Source: Amycolatopsis sp. GM8 (GTDB taxonomy: Bacteria > Actinomycetota > Actinomycetes > Mycobacteriales > Pseudonocardiaceae). From it: 64,000 bases of DNA. The notes under the pieces were generated by a model. That model made no database searches. It was not told the origin of the DNA and saw only the letters and a list, made by a program, of their open reading frames with translations. Below, piece by piece: positions 41,226 through 49,491 of this stretch. Within the stretch, counting starts at the first letter, position 1; the number at the start of each line of letters is the position of its first letter. The DNA lies in contig NZ_JAJKFK010000011.1 in the NCBI RefSeq assembly GCF_021653975.1, forward strand, positions 157,048 through 221,047. Direction: 5' to 3'. The position numbers and the translations under genes are program-made.

Positions 41226-41789
41226 TCAGTCCTTCGGTTCCTTGGGGGGCAGCCAGGAGAGCCCAGGCACGCCCCACTTGTTCTTCTTCAGCATCCGTTT
41301 CGCCTCGCGCGCGTAGCGGCCGATGAGGCGGTCCAGGTAGATGTACCCGTCGAGGTGGTCGGTCTCGTGCTGCAGGCAGCGCGCGAAGTAGCCGGTGCCT
41401 TCCACCTCGATCGGCGTGCCCTCGACGTCGAACCCGGTCACCTTCGCCCACTTCGCGCGGCCCGTCGGGTACGACTCACCGGGGGCGGAGAGGCAGCCTT
41501 CCCAGTCGTCGTCCGGGTCCGGCATGGTCTCCGGGATCTCCGACGTCTCCAGCTTCGGGTTCACCACGGCGCCCTTGTGCCGGACGCCTTCGTCGTCGGG
41601 ACAGTCGTAGACGAACAGCCGCAGGTCGAGACCGATCTGGTTGGCCGCGAGCCCCACCCCCTCGGCCGCGTACATGGTCTCGAACATGTCGTCGACGAGC
41701 GTGCGCAGCTCGTCGTCGAACTTGTCGACCTCGCGCGTCGGGTGGTGCAGCACGGGATCACCGGCGATGCAGATGGGGTGAATCGTCAC
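41226..41789 (-). CDS. def: Peptide deformylase
   Basis: Removes the N-formyl group from nascent proteins. 187 residues with all three metalloprotease motifs: GVGLAANQIG, EGCLSAPGE and HETDHLDG (His and Glu of the HExxH-type site, with Cys as the third ligand). The acidic DDEGVRHKGAVVNPKLETSE and PDPDDDWEG are typical for the actinobacterial long form. Start ATG 41789 leads directly into IHPICIAGDPVLHHPT. It is divergent from a DUF3263 gene. Confidence 0.97.
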   Translation of the reverse strand: MTIHPICIAGDPVLHHPTREVDKFDDELRTLVDDMFETMYAAEGVGLAANQIGLDLRLFVYDCPDDEGVRHKGAVVNPKLETSEIPETMPDPDDDWEGCLSAPGESYPTGRAKWAKVTGFDVEGTPIEVEGTGYFARCLQHETDHLDGYIYLDRLIGRYAREAKRMLKKNKWGVPGLSWLPPKEPKD

Positions 41790-41880
41790 AATCGGCGATC
41801 GTACCTACCGCCGCATCGTGACGCGCCGGGCCGTGATCCCGCACTGGGGCCCCCTGCCCGTGGTTGAATGACGCGGCGGA

Positions 41881-42222
41881 ATGACAACCGTGTTCTTCGG
41901 TGATTTGAGGAGTCTGATGGACGCCGCGGAGTCGATGGCCGGCGGTCGGCCGTCCCCGCCCCGCCCTGCCGGCCTGTCGGAGCGCGAGGTCGCGATCCTG
42001 GCCTTCGAGCGCCAGTGGTGGCGCTACGCCGGGGCCAAGGAGGAGGGGATCCGCGAGCAGTTCAGCCTCTCGCCGACGCGGTACTACCAGCTGCTCAACC
42101 AGTTGCTCGAGAAACCCGAGGCAGTGCGGGCGGATCCGATGCTGGTGAAGCGACTGCGCAAACTGCGCACCACGCGCGCGCGCAGCCGGGTGGCCCGGCG
42201 GCTGGGAATCGAGGGACGATGA
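41881..42222 (+). CDS. DUF3263 protein
   Basis: 113 residues of the actinobacterial DUF3263 family. LSEREVAILAFERQWWRYAGAKEEGIREQ leads into a helix-turn-helix-like FSLSPTRYYQLLNQLLEKPEA, then a basic RKLRTTRARSRVARRLG tail. The fold hints at DNA binding but the function is not known. In-frame Met at 41917 is an alternative start. The next gene overlaps its stop in ATGA, so it is coupled to the LytR_C gene. This pairing is common in actinobacteria. Confidence 0.85.
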   Translation: MTTVFFGDLRSLMDAAESMAGGRPSPPRPAGLSEREVAILAFERQWWRYAGAKEEGIREQFSLSPTRYYQLLNQLLEKPEAVRADPMLVKRLRKLRTTRARSRVARRLGIEGR

Positions 42223-42848
42223 ACTTCTTCCAGGGCCTGTCCCGGCCGATGCGCCTGGCCGGTGCGGTGCTGCTCGTGATCGCCGCCGGTGCCGCGATCG
42301 TCGGCATCGTGACCGCCGTGTCCGGTGGCCCCACCAACACGGCCGAGCCGACGACGTCCGCCGCACCGCCGTCGCCCGGCCCGGGTGGCGGCAGCGCGTC
42401 GCCGACCACTTCGCCGTCGGCCGCGCCGCCCAGCGCGACCACCCCACCGCCCGCGACGACGTCCGCCGCGCCGCCGTCTTCCGCTCCCGCGGGGGCGCCG
42501 ACGCCCGGACCGAACGGCGGGGTCCCGGCCGACCAGGCCGCGGCGAAGTGGGTGCCGGTGCGGGTCTACAACAACAGCACGATCCACGGGCTCGCCGCGC
42601 GCGCCGCCGACGACCTGCGGGCCGACGGCTGGAACGTCGCCGAGGTGTCGAACTATCCGTACGGGATCATCCCGACCACGACGGCGTTCTACACCCCGGG
42701 AACGGACGAGGAGACCGCGGCGAAGGCGATCGCGACATCGTTCGGCATGAAGTCCGACGTCCGCTTCCAGGGCATCCAGAGCGCGAGCCCCGGCGTGATC
42801 GTCATCGTCACCAACGACTACCAGGGCTTGCGCGTCAAGGGTTCCTGA
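42219..42848 (+). CDS. LytR C-terminal domain membrane protein
   Basis: 209 residues from ATG 42219. A single N-terminal helix (MRLAGAVLLVIAAGAAIVGI) is followed by about 85 residues of Pro/Ala/Ser/Thr linker. The LytR_C domain follows: VPVRVYNNSTIHGLAARAADDL, NVAEVSNYPYGIIPTTTAFY and VRFQGIQSASPGVIVIVTNDY. LytR_C domains often accompany LCP ligases that attach polymers to peptidoglycan, but the catalytic LCP domain is absent here. Likely extracytoplasmic, cell-wall associated. Confidence 0.85.
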   Translation: MNFFQGLSRPMRLAGAVLLVIAAGAAIVGIVTAVSGGPTNTAEPTTSAAPPSPGPGGGSASPTTSPSAAPPSATTPPPATTSAAPPSSAPAGAPTPGPNGGVPADQAAAKWVPVRVYNNSTIHGLAARAADDLRADGWNVAEVSNYPYGIIPTTTAFYTPGTDEETAAKAIATSFGMKSDVRFQGIQSASPGVIVIVTNDYQGLRVKGS

Positions 42849-42850
42849 GG

Positions 42851-42953
42851 GTCGCGAGCGTCGGACTCACCGTCGCGAACGTACGACTCACCGTCGTGAG
42901 TGTCGGACTCGCCGGGGCGGGTGTGTGGCTTGCGCGTGTCCGACGCTCGCGAC
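42851..42953. repeat. 21-bp tandem repeats plus inverted repeat between convergent genes
   Basis: Three 21-base units start at 42851, 42872 and 42893 (core GTCGCGAGCGTCGGACTCACC). The first 16 bases of unit 1 are exactly complementary to 42938-42953, giving a large stem with the other units in the loop. It lies between the LytR_C gene and the convergent AAA gene and may act as a bidirectional terminator. Confidence 0.75.
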
Positions 42954-42982
42954 GCCGAGTCCGACAGCCAGGACGGCGAGTT

Positions 42983-45199
42983 CTACGTTCGGTGTTCGGC
43001 GTAGGCGGCCAGGGTGGCCAGTTGCACCGGGTCGAGTGACGGGCGGACCACCGAGCGGGCGGTGGTCAGGTGCGCGGCCGTCACCTCGGTCGCGTCCAGG
43101 GACTCGCGCATCGCGGTCAGCGCCGCCTCGCGGATGAGCGCCGCGCAGTCCGCGGCCGAGTAGCCATCCAAAGTGGACGCCAGCACGTCGAGGTCCACAT
43201 CGGACGCCAGCGGGGTGTTCTTCGCCGTCGCGCGCAGGATGTCCGCGCGGGCCTCGGCGTCCGGCGGTGGCACGTACACGAGCCGCTCCAACCGTCCTGG
43301 CCGCAACAGGGCCGGGTCGACCAGGTCCGGCCGGTTGGTCGCCCCGAGCACGACGACGTCGCGCATCGGCTCCACCCCGTCCAGTTCGGTGAGCAGCGCG
43401 GCCACGACCCGGTCCGACACGCCGGAGTCGCTGGACTGCCCGCGCCGTGGGGCGAGCGCGTCGATCTCGTCCAGGAACACCAGCGCCGGCGCGGCTTCCG
43501 CGGCGCGGCGGAACAGTTCGCGGACGGCGCGCTCGGACTCGCCGACCCACTTGTCGAGCAGCTCGGCACCCTTGACCGCGAACACGCTCAGCGCCCCGGT
43601 ACCCGCCAGCGCCCGCACCAGGAACGTCTTCCCGCCACCCGGCGGCCCGTACAGCAGCACCCCGCGCGGTGGCGCGACACCCAGGCGGGCAAAGGAATCC
43701 GGGTAGCGCAACGGCCACAGCACCGCCTCGGTCAGCGACTGCTTCACCTCTTGCATGTCGCCGACGTCGTCGAGGGAGATCCCGCCGGTTGCCAGGGTGT
43801 CCGAAGTGGACATCGAGATCGGCCGGACGGTCGCGAGCGCGTCGAACAGATCCTGTTGGGAGATCCGGGGTTCCTCGGCGTCACGCTGACGCAGCGCGGC
43901 GCGCAGGGCGGCGTCGCGACGAAGCGCGATGAGGTCCGCGGCCACGAAGGCGGGCGTCTTCTCGGCCAGCCCACCGCAGTCCAGACCGGGCTCGACCGGC
44001 ACGTCCCGAAGCAGGATCCGCAGCAGTTCGGTGCGGGTTTTGGCGTCCGGCAAGGGAATCGCCAGCTCGCGGTCGAGCAGGTCGGGGCCGCGCAGCCGCG
44101 CGTCACAGTCCTCGGGACGAGCGGTGGTCGCGATCAGCGCGAAGCCGGGCCTGCCCAGCGCCGTCCGCAGCTCGTCGAGCACGATCGTCGCGAGCGGGGG
44201 CTGGTTGGCGGCGGGCAGCAAGGCGTCGACATCGGCGAGCAGCAGCACCGTGGGCTCGCCCGTGGTCGCCCGGGCGATGGTGTCGCGCAGCGCCGCCGCG
44301 GCCGCATTCGGCTCCAGCACGGCGATGGTGGGCGCGGCGAGGCTCAGCACCCGGATCTTCTCCGCGGCCGCGACCGAGCGCACGAGTGTCGACTTGCCGA
44401 CGCCTTCCGGGCCGGACAGCAGCACGCCCAGCCGCGCCGAGGTGCCGAGGCGGGTCAGGAGTTCGGGCCGGTGGAACGCGAGATCGAACCACTCGGCGAG
44501 CGTGCGCGCCTGTGCCTGCGCGCCCACCAGATCGGCCACCGGCACCGCTTCGCCGCCCTCCTCGAACATCGGGGCCGGCGGGGCGGTCTGCACCGTGGTC
44601 GTCGCCGGAGCCGCGGCCGCGGCCGGTGTGGTCGCGCCATTGCGCCAGCCGACGACCGTGGACTGCCCGACCGCCACGACGCCCACCGGTTCGGTCGCGG
44701 TGACGGTCAGCAGCTCGGTGGTCCAGGTGGCGCCGATCGTGCGCGACAGCTGCCCGCGCACCGACGCGACATCCGCCCCCGGCGGCGGCGCGAGATCCTG
44801 TGGCAGCAACGAAACCGCGTCGCCGACCGTGATGACCTTGCCGATCAGCGCGAGCCGCAGCGTGTGCTCGGAGACCGAGACGCTGGCCAGCCGCGACCCG
44901 GCGACCGTGACCGTCCGCGCGGCCGACACCTCGGCGGGCGCGACCACGATCTCGGTTCCTTCGGTGACACCGAGATTGGACATCGTCACGTCGTCGGCGA
45001 GCACGGTGCCGGGCGGGTTGCCCGCGTCGGCCGGCGCGGCGAGCGCGGCACTGCGGCGGGCACCGGTCAGGTGCACCGCGTCCCAGGCGCGCAGGCCGAG
45101 CGCGTCGAGCACCTCCGGGTGCAGCCGCACCACCCCGCGGCGCGTGTCGAGCGCGGACGGCGTGTGCCGCACGGTCAAAGTGATCTGCGGATCGCTCAC
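42983..45199 (-). CDS. Cdc48/VCP-like AAA ATPase with two AAA domains
   Basis: 738 residues. The N-terminal double-psi barrel-like part is GVVRLHPEVLDALGLRAWDAVHLTG. D1 has Walker A GPEGVGKST and a Walker B-like LLLADVDALLP in which the catalytic Glu is replaced by Val, so D1 probably binds but does not hydrolyse ATP. D2 is complete: Walker A GPPGGGKT, pore segment KWVGESERAVRELF, Walker B LVFLDEIDALAP and sensor ATNRPDLVDPALLRPGRLER. It is the actinobacterial Cdc48-type unfoldase, likely a protein quality control or remodelling factor. It runs toward the convergent LytR_C gene. Confidence 0.93.
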   Translation of the reverse strand: MSDPQITLTVRHTPSALDTRRGVVRLHPEVLDALGLRAWDAVHLTGARRSAALAAPADAGNPPGTVLADDVTMSNLGVTEGTEIVVAPAEVSAARTVTVAGSRLASVSVSEHTLRLALIGKVITVGDAVSLLPQDLAPPPGADVASVRGQLSRTIGATWTTELLTVTATEPVGVVAVGQSTVVGWRNGATTPAAAAAPATTTVQTAPPAPMFEEGGEAVPVADLVGAQAQARTLAEWFDLAFHRPELLTRLGTSARLGVLLSGPEGVGKSTLVRSVAAAEKIRVLSLAAPTIAVLEPNAAAAALRDTIARATTGEPTVLLLADVDALLPAANQPPLATIVLDELRTALGRPGFALIATTARPEDCDARLRGPDLLDRELAIPLPDAKTRTELLRILLRDVPVEPGLDCGGLAEKTPAFVAADLIALRRDAALRAALRQRDAEEPRISQQDLFDALATVRPISMSTSDTLATGGISLDDVGDMQEVKQSLTEAVLWPLRYPDSFARLGVAPPRGVLLYGPPGGGKTFLVRALAGTGALSVFAVKGAELLDKWVGESERAVRELFRRAAEAAPALVFLDEIDALAPRRGQSSDSGVSDRVVAALLTELDGVEPMRDVVVLGATNRPDLVDPALLRPGRLERLVYVPPPDAEARADILRATAKNTPLASDVDLDVLASTLDGYSAADCAALIREAALTAMRESLDATEVTAAHLTTARSVVRPSLDPVQLATLAAYAEHRT

Positions 45200-45208
45200 G
45201 GCCCCACT

Positions 45209-45877
45209 CTAGGCGCGACCCGGCGTCGCGCGGCCGTTTTCCAGGTAGCGCAGCACGGCGGTGACACGGCGGTCGGCGCTGTCGTCGGGCGCGAGGTCGA
45301 GCTTGGCGAAGATGTTGCGGATGTGCTTGTGCACGGCGCCGTCGGTGACGACGAGCCGCTCGGCGATCGCGCCGTTGCCGAGTCCCTCCGCCATCAGGGC
45401 CAGCACGTCGCGCTCGCGCGGGCTCAGCCGGTCCAGCCGGTCGTCCGACCGGGTCCGCGACAGCAGCTGGGCGACCACCTCCGGGTCGATCGCGGTACCC
45501 CCGCCGGCGACCCGCCGCAGCGCGTCCAGGAACTCCGTGACCCGCCCGACGCGCTCCTTCAGCAGGTACCCGAGCCGGCTGCTGCCACTGGCGAGCAGGT
45601 CCGTGGCGAACGCCTGCTCGACGTAGGCGGACAGCACCAGCACCGCGAGGTCGGGCCGGCGCCGGCGCGCGTCGACCGCCGCGACGATCCCTTCGCCGGT
45701 GTGGGTCGGCGGCATCCGGACGTCGACGATGGCGACGTCCGGCTTGTGCTCGTCGACGGCGAGCAGGAAGTCGTCCGGGTTGTCCGTGGTGGCGACGACG
45801 TCGAGTCCCTCCGCGCGCAGCAGCAGCGCGACGCCTTCGCGGAGCAATGGGTCGTCCTCGGCGATCACAATCCGCAC
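45209..45877 (-). CDS. NarL/LuxR-family response regulator
   Basis: 222 residues from GTG 45877. Receiver domain RIVIAEDDPLLREGVALLLR with the acidic pocket, the phosphorylated Asp in PDVAIVDVRMPPTH, and the K of the last motif in YLLKERVGRV. The C-terminal LuxR HTH is LSPRERDVLALMAEGLGNGA then VVTDGAVHKHIRNIFAKLDL. The start overlaps the stop of the histidine kinase gene (13 bases), so it is co-translated. The long frame extending to 46969 is just the antisense side of the kinase. Confidence 0.93.
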   Translation of the reverse strand: MRIVIAEDDPLLREGVALLLRAEGLDVVATTDNPDDFLLAVDEHKPDVAIVDVRMPPTHTGEGIVAAVDARRRRPDLAVLVLSAYVEQAFATDLLASGSSRLGYLLKERVGRVTEFLDALRRVAGGGTAIDPEVVAQLLSRTRSDDRLDRLSPRERDVLALMAEGLGNGAIAERLVVTDGAVHKHIRNIFAKLDLAPDDSADRRVTAVLRYLENGRATPGRA

Positions 45878-47112
45878 GGCAGGCTCACCATCAGTGTGGT
45901 CGGTCCGCCGGCCGGGCTGGCCAGCGTGAAGGTTCCGTCGTGTGCCTCGACCCGGCGCCGGATGCCGCCGAGCCCGGTGCCGCCGTGCTCGGCCGCACCC
46001 CCGCGGCCGTCGTCGGCGATCTCGACGCGGAGCAGATCCTCGCGGCGGGCCAGGGTCACCAAGGCATGCTCCGCGCCGCTGTGCTTGGCGATGTTGGTGA
46101 GCCCTTCGGCCACGATGAAGTACACCGACGCCTCCACCGACGACGCGTACCGCCCGGGCAGATCGGCGTCGATCCGCGTCTCCACCGGGCAGTTGGCGGC
46201 GAGCGTGGTGAGCGCGCCGACCAAACTGCCCTCCGCCAGCACCGGCGGCAGGATGCTCCGCACGACCGCCCGCAGATCCGCCAGCGCGGACTCCGCGGCG
46301 TCCTGGGCACGGCCGAGGATCGCGTCCGCTTCGGCCACATCGCGGGTCAGCGCCCGGCGAGCCGCGCCCAGCAGCACGTTCACCCCGACGAGCCGGTTCT
46401 GCGTGCCGTCGTGCAGCGACCGCTCGATCCGCCGCAGCTCGGTGGTGTGCGCGTCGAGCGCGGCCGCCCTGGTCGCGGTGAGGTGCGCGATCCGCAGCGC
46501 GAGGTCGGTGTCCGGACCCGGTTGCAGCAAACGGCGTCCGGGTAGCGCCTGCAGCCGCGCCATCCCAGGCAGGAGCGCGACCGACACGAACACCCAGCCG
46601 ACACCCAGCAGCGCGACCGCGAACGCGCCCGGCACGTCGTGCACCACCCACAGCCCCAGCGACGGCACCGCCTCGCCATCGGGCAGCAGATACCAGTACA
46701 GCGGGAAAAGACCGTCCCGCACGGTGTCCAGGGCGATCGTCAGGCCCAGCGCGCCGAGCGCGAACCCGGCGATCGCGTGCAGCGCCACCCAGGCGATCTC
46801 CCGCTGGGTGCCGCGGTGCCGCAGCGCGTCCGCGAGCCGGGCGGGTGGCGGGCCGGGGCTGATCACGTCCGGGCCCCAGCGGGTGAGGCGCGCCCGCTCG
46901 CGGTCCGCGACGGTATGGACCATCCGCACCAGGAGGGGCGCCAGCGGCAGGCCGACACCGATCAGGCACAGCGCCGTCACGGGTATCAACAGAACCAGCG
47001 TGACCAGCGCCAGCACCGAGGTCCCGAGCCCGTTGACGATGTGCTCCAGCGCGTCCAGCGCCGCGCGAGCGCGGGCGACCCAGGGACGCGCCTGCGCGTC
47101 GGCCGATGGCAT
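45865..47112 (-). CDS. Sensor histidine kinase (HisKA_3)
   Basis: 415 residues from ATG 47112, preceded by the SD GAGGAGG, which fixes the start. Four to five membrane helices (for example VLALVTLVLLIPVTALCLIG and AWVALHAIAGFALGALGLTI) form a DUF-type sensor, followed by the H-box RRIERSLHDGTQNRLVGVN and HATPase motifs NIAKHSGAEHALVTL, VEIADDGRGG and GGTGLGGIRRRVEAHDG. The cognate regulator overlaps downstream. The signal is unknown. The CPBP protease is divergent from it. Confidence 0.92.
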   Translation of the reverse strand: MPSADAQARPWVARARAALDALEHIVNGLGTSVLALVTLVLLIPVTALCLIGVGLPLAPLLVRMVHTVADRERARLTRWGPDVISPGPPPARLADALRHRGTQREIAWVALHAIAGFALGALGLTIALDTVRDGLFPLYWYLLPDGEAVPSLGLWVVHDVPGAFAVALLGVGWVFVSVALLPGMARLQALPGRRLLQPGPDTDLALRIAHLTATRAAALDAHTTELRRIERSLHDGTQNRLVGVNVLLGAARRALTRDVAEADAILGRAQDAAESALADLRAVVRSILPPVLAEGSLVGALTTLAANCPVETRIDADLPGRYASSVEASVYFIVAEGLTNIAKHSGAEHALVTLARREDLLRVEIADDGRGGAAEHGGTGLGGIRRRVEAHDGTFTLASPAGGPTTLMVSLPCGL

Positions 47113-47219
47113 GGGCACCTCCTCAGGCGCCGGAACCATACCGGGTACAGCCTGCTGTACCACGAGGTGTCTCGCTGACGGGATCGTTCGCGCGGCCCCG
47201 TCTTCGTAGCGTTTCCGGC

Positions 47220-47309
47220 ATGACGAACAACGTTCCCGCCAAGGTCCACACCACTCGCTCGCTGCTGTGGATCGCCGCACTGGTCGTGAACTACCGCCGC
47301 CGCCGGTGA
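47220..47309 (+). CDS. Possible 29-aa small ORF
   Basis: ATG 47220 opens 29 codons (ending YRRRR) between the divergent kinase promoter and the CPBP gene on the plus strand. There is no clear SD and no recognised motif, but the residues TTRSLLWIAALVV form one short hydrophobic stretch. It could be a leader peptide, a small membrane peptide or chance. Low confidence. Confidence 0.25.
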   Translation: MTNNVPAKVHTTRSLLWIAALVVNYRRRR

Positions 47310-47344
47310 AATCCGCCAACCAACCGTCCGGAAAGGACAGTGCT

Positions 47345-48214
47345 GTGCGCTCTCTCGTCGCCCGCCATCCCCTGGCGAGCTTCTTCACCCTGGCCTTCGC
47401 CCTGAGCTGGCTGGCCTGGACTCCTTACGTACTCTCGGAAAACGGGCTCGGTCTGGCGCCGATCCGGTTTCCCGTGATCATGGGCTCCACCCAGTTGCTG
47501 GGCGTGCTGCCGGGCGCCTACCTCGGACCGATCCTGTCGGCGTTCCTGGTCACGGCGCTGGCCGACGGGCGGCCGGGCCTGCGGCGGTGGCTGGGCCGGT
47601 TCCTGAAATGGCGGGTCAGCTGGCGGTGGTATGTGGGGGTGCTGCTCGGCGTCCCGCTCGCGCTCACCCTGACCAGCCTCCCGTTTTCCGGCGGACCGCA
47701 CCTGCCGGCGGTCACCGTGTTCGGGGTGTACGTCATCGGTCTCGTCTTCCAGATGCTCACCACCGGTCTCGCCGAGGAGCCCGGCTGGCGGGATTTTGCC
47801 CTGCCCCGCATGCAGCCGCGGTTCGGTCCGTTGCGCGGCACGCTGATCCTGGGTGTGCTGTGGGGCCTGTGGCACCTGCCGCTGTTCCTGACCGAATGGG
47901 GCGGCCCGGACGTCCAGCCGCTGCAGGTCGTCGAATTCGTCGTCGCGGCCACCATGATCAGCGTGGTGATGACCTGGGTGTTCAACCGGACCAGGGAAAG
48001 CCTCCCGGTCGCGATGATCCTGCACACCAGCGTCAACAACTTCATGTCGGTGGCCTGGCTGAGCATCTTCCCGGCGGCGAACGGGCGGTACGCCCCGCAC
48101 ATCGTGCTCATCGCGTTCGCCGCGGTGGCGGTCGTGCTGATCATCGCCACCCGCGGGCGGCTCGGCTATCGGGCTGAAACACCCGCGAGCCATGAGCAAC
48201 TCACCGCGGCTTGA
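47345..48214 (+). CDS. CPBP-family intramembrane metalloprotease
   Basis: 289 residues from GTG 47345, SD GGAAAGGA. Multi-helix membrane protein with the CPBP (CAAX protease and bacteriocin-processing, Abi) motifs: EEPGWRDFALPRMQPRFG (Glu-Glu and Arg), VLWGLWHLPLFLTEWGG (His) and MILHTSVNNFMSVAWL (His and Asn). Related proteins act in peptide maturation, self-immunity or regulation. The substrate is unknown. Divergent from a two-component system, which may control it. Confidence 0.9.
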   Translation: MRSLVARHPLASFFTLAFALSWLAWTPYVLSENGLGLAPIRFPVIMGSTQLLGVLPGAYLGPILSAFLVTALADGRPGLRRWLGRFLKWRVSWRWYVGVLLGVPLALTLTSLPFSGGPHLPAVTVFGVYVIGLVFQMLTTGLAEEPGWRDFALPRMQPRFGPLRGTLILGVLWGLWHLPLFLTEWGGPDVQPLQVVEFVVAATMISVVMTWVFNRTRESLPVAMILHTSVNNFMSVAWLSIFPAANGRYAPHIVLIAFAAVAVVLIIATRGRLGYRAETPASHEQLTAA

Positions 48215-48223
48215 TCGCGTACT

Positions 48224-48272
48224 CAAGGCGGGGCCGTGCTGCTACCTGGGGGTGCAGCACGGCCCCGCCTTG
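48224..48272. terminator. Perfect 19-bp stem hairpin
   Basis: 48224-48242 and 48254-48272 are exact reverse complements of 19 bases, with an 11-nt loop. It sits after the CPBP gene and its right half covers the last codons of the MerR gene, so it can act as a terminator in both directions. Confidence 0.8.
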
Positions 48273-48994
48273 TCGACGAGGTTGGCGATGTCGGCGCCGG
48301 CGCGGAGCAGGGCGTGGGATCGGGTGGCGATTTCCTGGAGCCGGGCCCGAAGGGTGTCGCGTGCGTTGTCGAGGTCTTGGAACTCGCGCAGGGAGTTCAT
48401 GACGGCCCGGAGCGCGGGGATGCGGTAGCCGCCGGCGCGGAGGGCAGCGATGATGCGTGCTTCCCGGATCGCGGCGAGGGGATAGCGCCGGACGTTGAGA
48501 CTGGTGACGCGGTCAGGGGTGATCAGTCCCTCTTGTTCCCAGAAGCGGAGCGTGGAGGAGCGCACGCCGATGGCCGCGGCCAGCTCGGTGATGGTCATCG
48601 CGTCTGCGGGTGTCGGCGTTGCCTCGCCTGCGCTCTCACTGACGATGGCGTCGAGCGCTCTCAGGGCGGCCAGGGTGTCCTCACGCGAGCGTGACAGTCC
48701 TACGTGGAGTGCGACGATCCGCGCGACTGCCTGGTCGTAGGGCAGGGTCCGCGCCTCTCGCAGGGCGTTGCGCGCCTCGACCGGGCCGACGGCGCTGGCG
48801 AGATCGCGGTAGGCGCGCAGGGCGATGAAGTGGTCGGGGCCGAAGCGGCGATACCCGTTGGCCTGCCGTACGGCCGGCGGGATGGCGCCGACGCGTTCGA
48901 GGTCGCGGACCTGTTGGACGGAGTAGCCGACCGCGGCCGCCAAGCCGGCCGTCGTGTACTCGCTCGGCGTCTCTTCCACGGCCGAAGCCTCCAT
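48242..48994 (-). CDS. MerR-family regulator with two MerR HTH domains
   Basis: 250 residues from ATG 48994. The first winged helix is TTAGLAAAVGYSVQQVRDLE, then GYRRFGPDHFIALRAYRDLA. A second complete MerR HTH follows at about residue 130: TITELAAAIGVRSSTLRFWE, then VTSLNVRRYPLAAIREARII. Having two DNA-binding units in one chain is unusual, since MerR proteins normally dimerise through a C-terminal coiled coil. The palindrome TTCAAG-N6-CTTGAA (49001-49018) lies just before the ATG. Divergent from DUF6194. Ligand unknown. Confidence 0.85.
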   Translation of the reverse strand: MEASAVEETPSEYTTAGLAAAVGYSVQQVRDLERVGAIPPAVRQANGYRRFGPDHFIALRAYRDLASAVGPVEARNALREARTLPYDQAVARIVALHVGLSRSREDTLAALRALDAIVSESAGEATPTPADAMTITELAAAIGVRSSTLRFWEQEGLITPDRVTSLNVRRYPLAAIREARIIAALRAGGYRIPALRAVMNSLREFQDLDNARDTLRARLQEIATRSHALLRAGADIANLVDKAGPCCTPR

Positions 48995-49000
48995 AAGCAC

Positions 49001-49018
49001 TTCAAGGTCAGACTTGAA
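49001..49018. promoter_or_regulatory. MerR operator candidate
   Basis: TTCAAG (49001-49006) and CTTGAA (49013-49018) flank GTCAGA, a perfect palindrome like MerR-family operators. It is only 7 bases ahead of the MerR ATG and 3 before the DUF6194 ATG (49021), so it covers the divergent start region. Confidence 0.65.
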
Positions 49019-49020
49019 CC

Positions 49021-49491
49021 ATGAGCATGAACGAGATTCTCGTGGAGTTGAGAGGTTTCCCCGGTGTGCTGGAGATCGCGCCGCAGCCGGGCAGCGACTT
49101 CCCGGAGGTGGGCTGGGGCGACCACTTCTTCTACTACGCACCCGGCGGCACGGTTCCCCGGAACCGGCAGCCCTACGCCACGATCGTCACGAAGAACTAC
49201 CCCGGCGACGCCGCCTCGCGACTGGACGCGCCGGACCGGTGGCGCTTGAACATCCACGCCGGCTCCGCGTTGTTCGCCGAGCTGATCGGTTACGCGCCCG
49301 ATCGGATCGACTCGGCGGCCGTCGACTTCAGCGCGGTCGACGTATTTCTGCCGCACCCGCTCTACGGACCCTACGGGTGGGTCGCGATCGTGAACCCCGG
49401 ACCGCGCACCAGCCCGCGCGCCCTGTCCGCGCTCCGGGAAGCGCACGCCGCGGACCGGCGACGGGTCGAACGCCGGTCCGCGTCAAGCTAG
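49021..49491 (+). CDS. DUF6194 protein
   Basis: 156 residues resembling DUF6194: LVELRGFPGVLEIAPQPGS, then FPEVGWGDHFFYYAPGGT, QPYATIVTKNYPGDAASRLD and FRLN-like WRLNIHAG, ending FLPHPLYGPYGWVAIVNPG. This family has no known function. ATG 49021 or ATG 49027 are both possible. It is divergent from, and probably controlled by, the double MerR protein. Its last codons overlap the convergent pssA stop by 4 bases. Confidence 0.8.
   Translation: MSMNEILVELRGFPGVLEIAPQPGSDFPEVGWGDHFFYYAPGGTVPRNRQPYATIVTKNYPGDAASRLDAPDRWRLNIHAGSALFAELIGYAPDRIDSAAVDFSAVDVFLPHPLYGPYGWVAIVNPGPRTSPRALSALREAHAADRRRVERRSASS

Noticed and set aside
43070..47209. A 1379-codon plus-strand open frame
   Set aside because: It is antisense to the AAA ATPase, the response regulator and the kinase. 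Those have complete family motifs. The frame is Arg/Gly-rich and lacks domains, a known artifact of GC-rich third positions.
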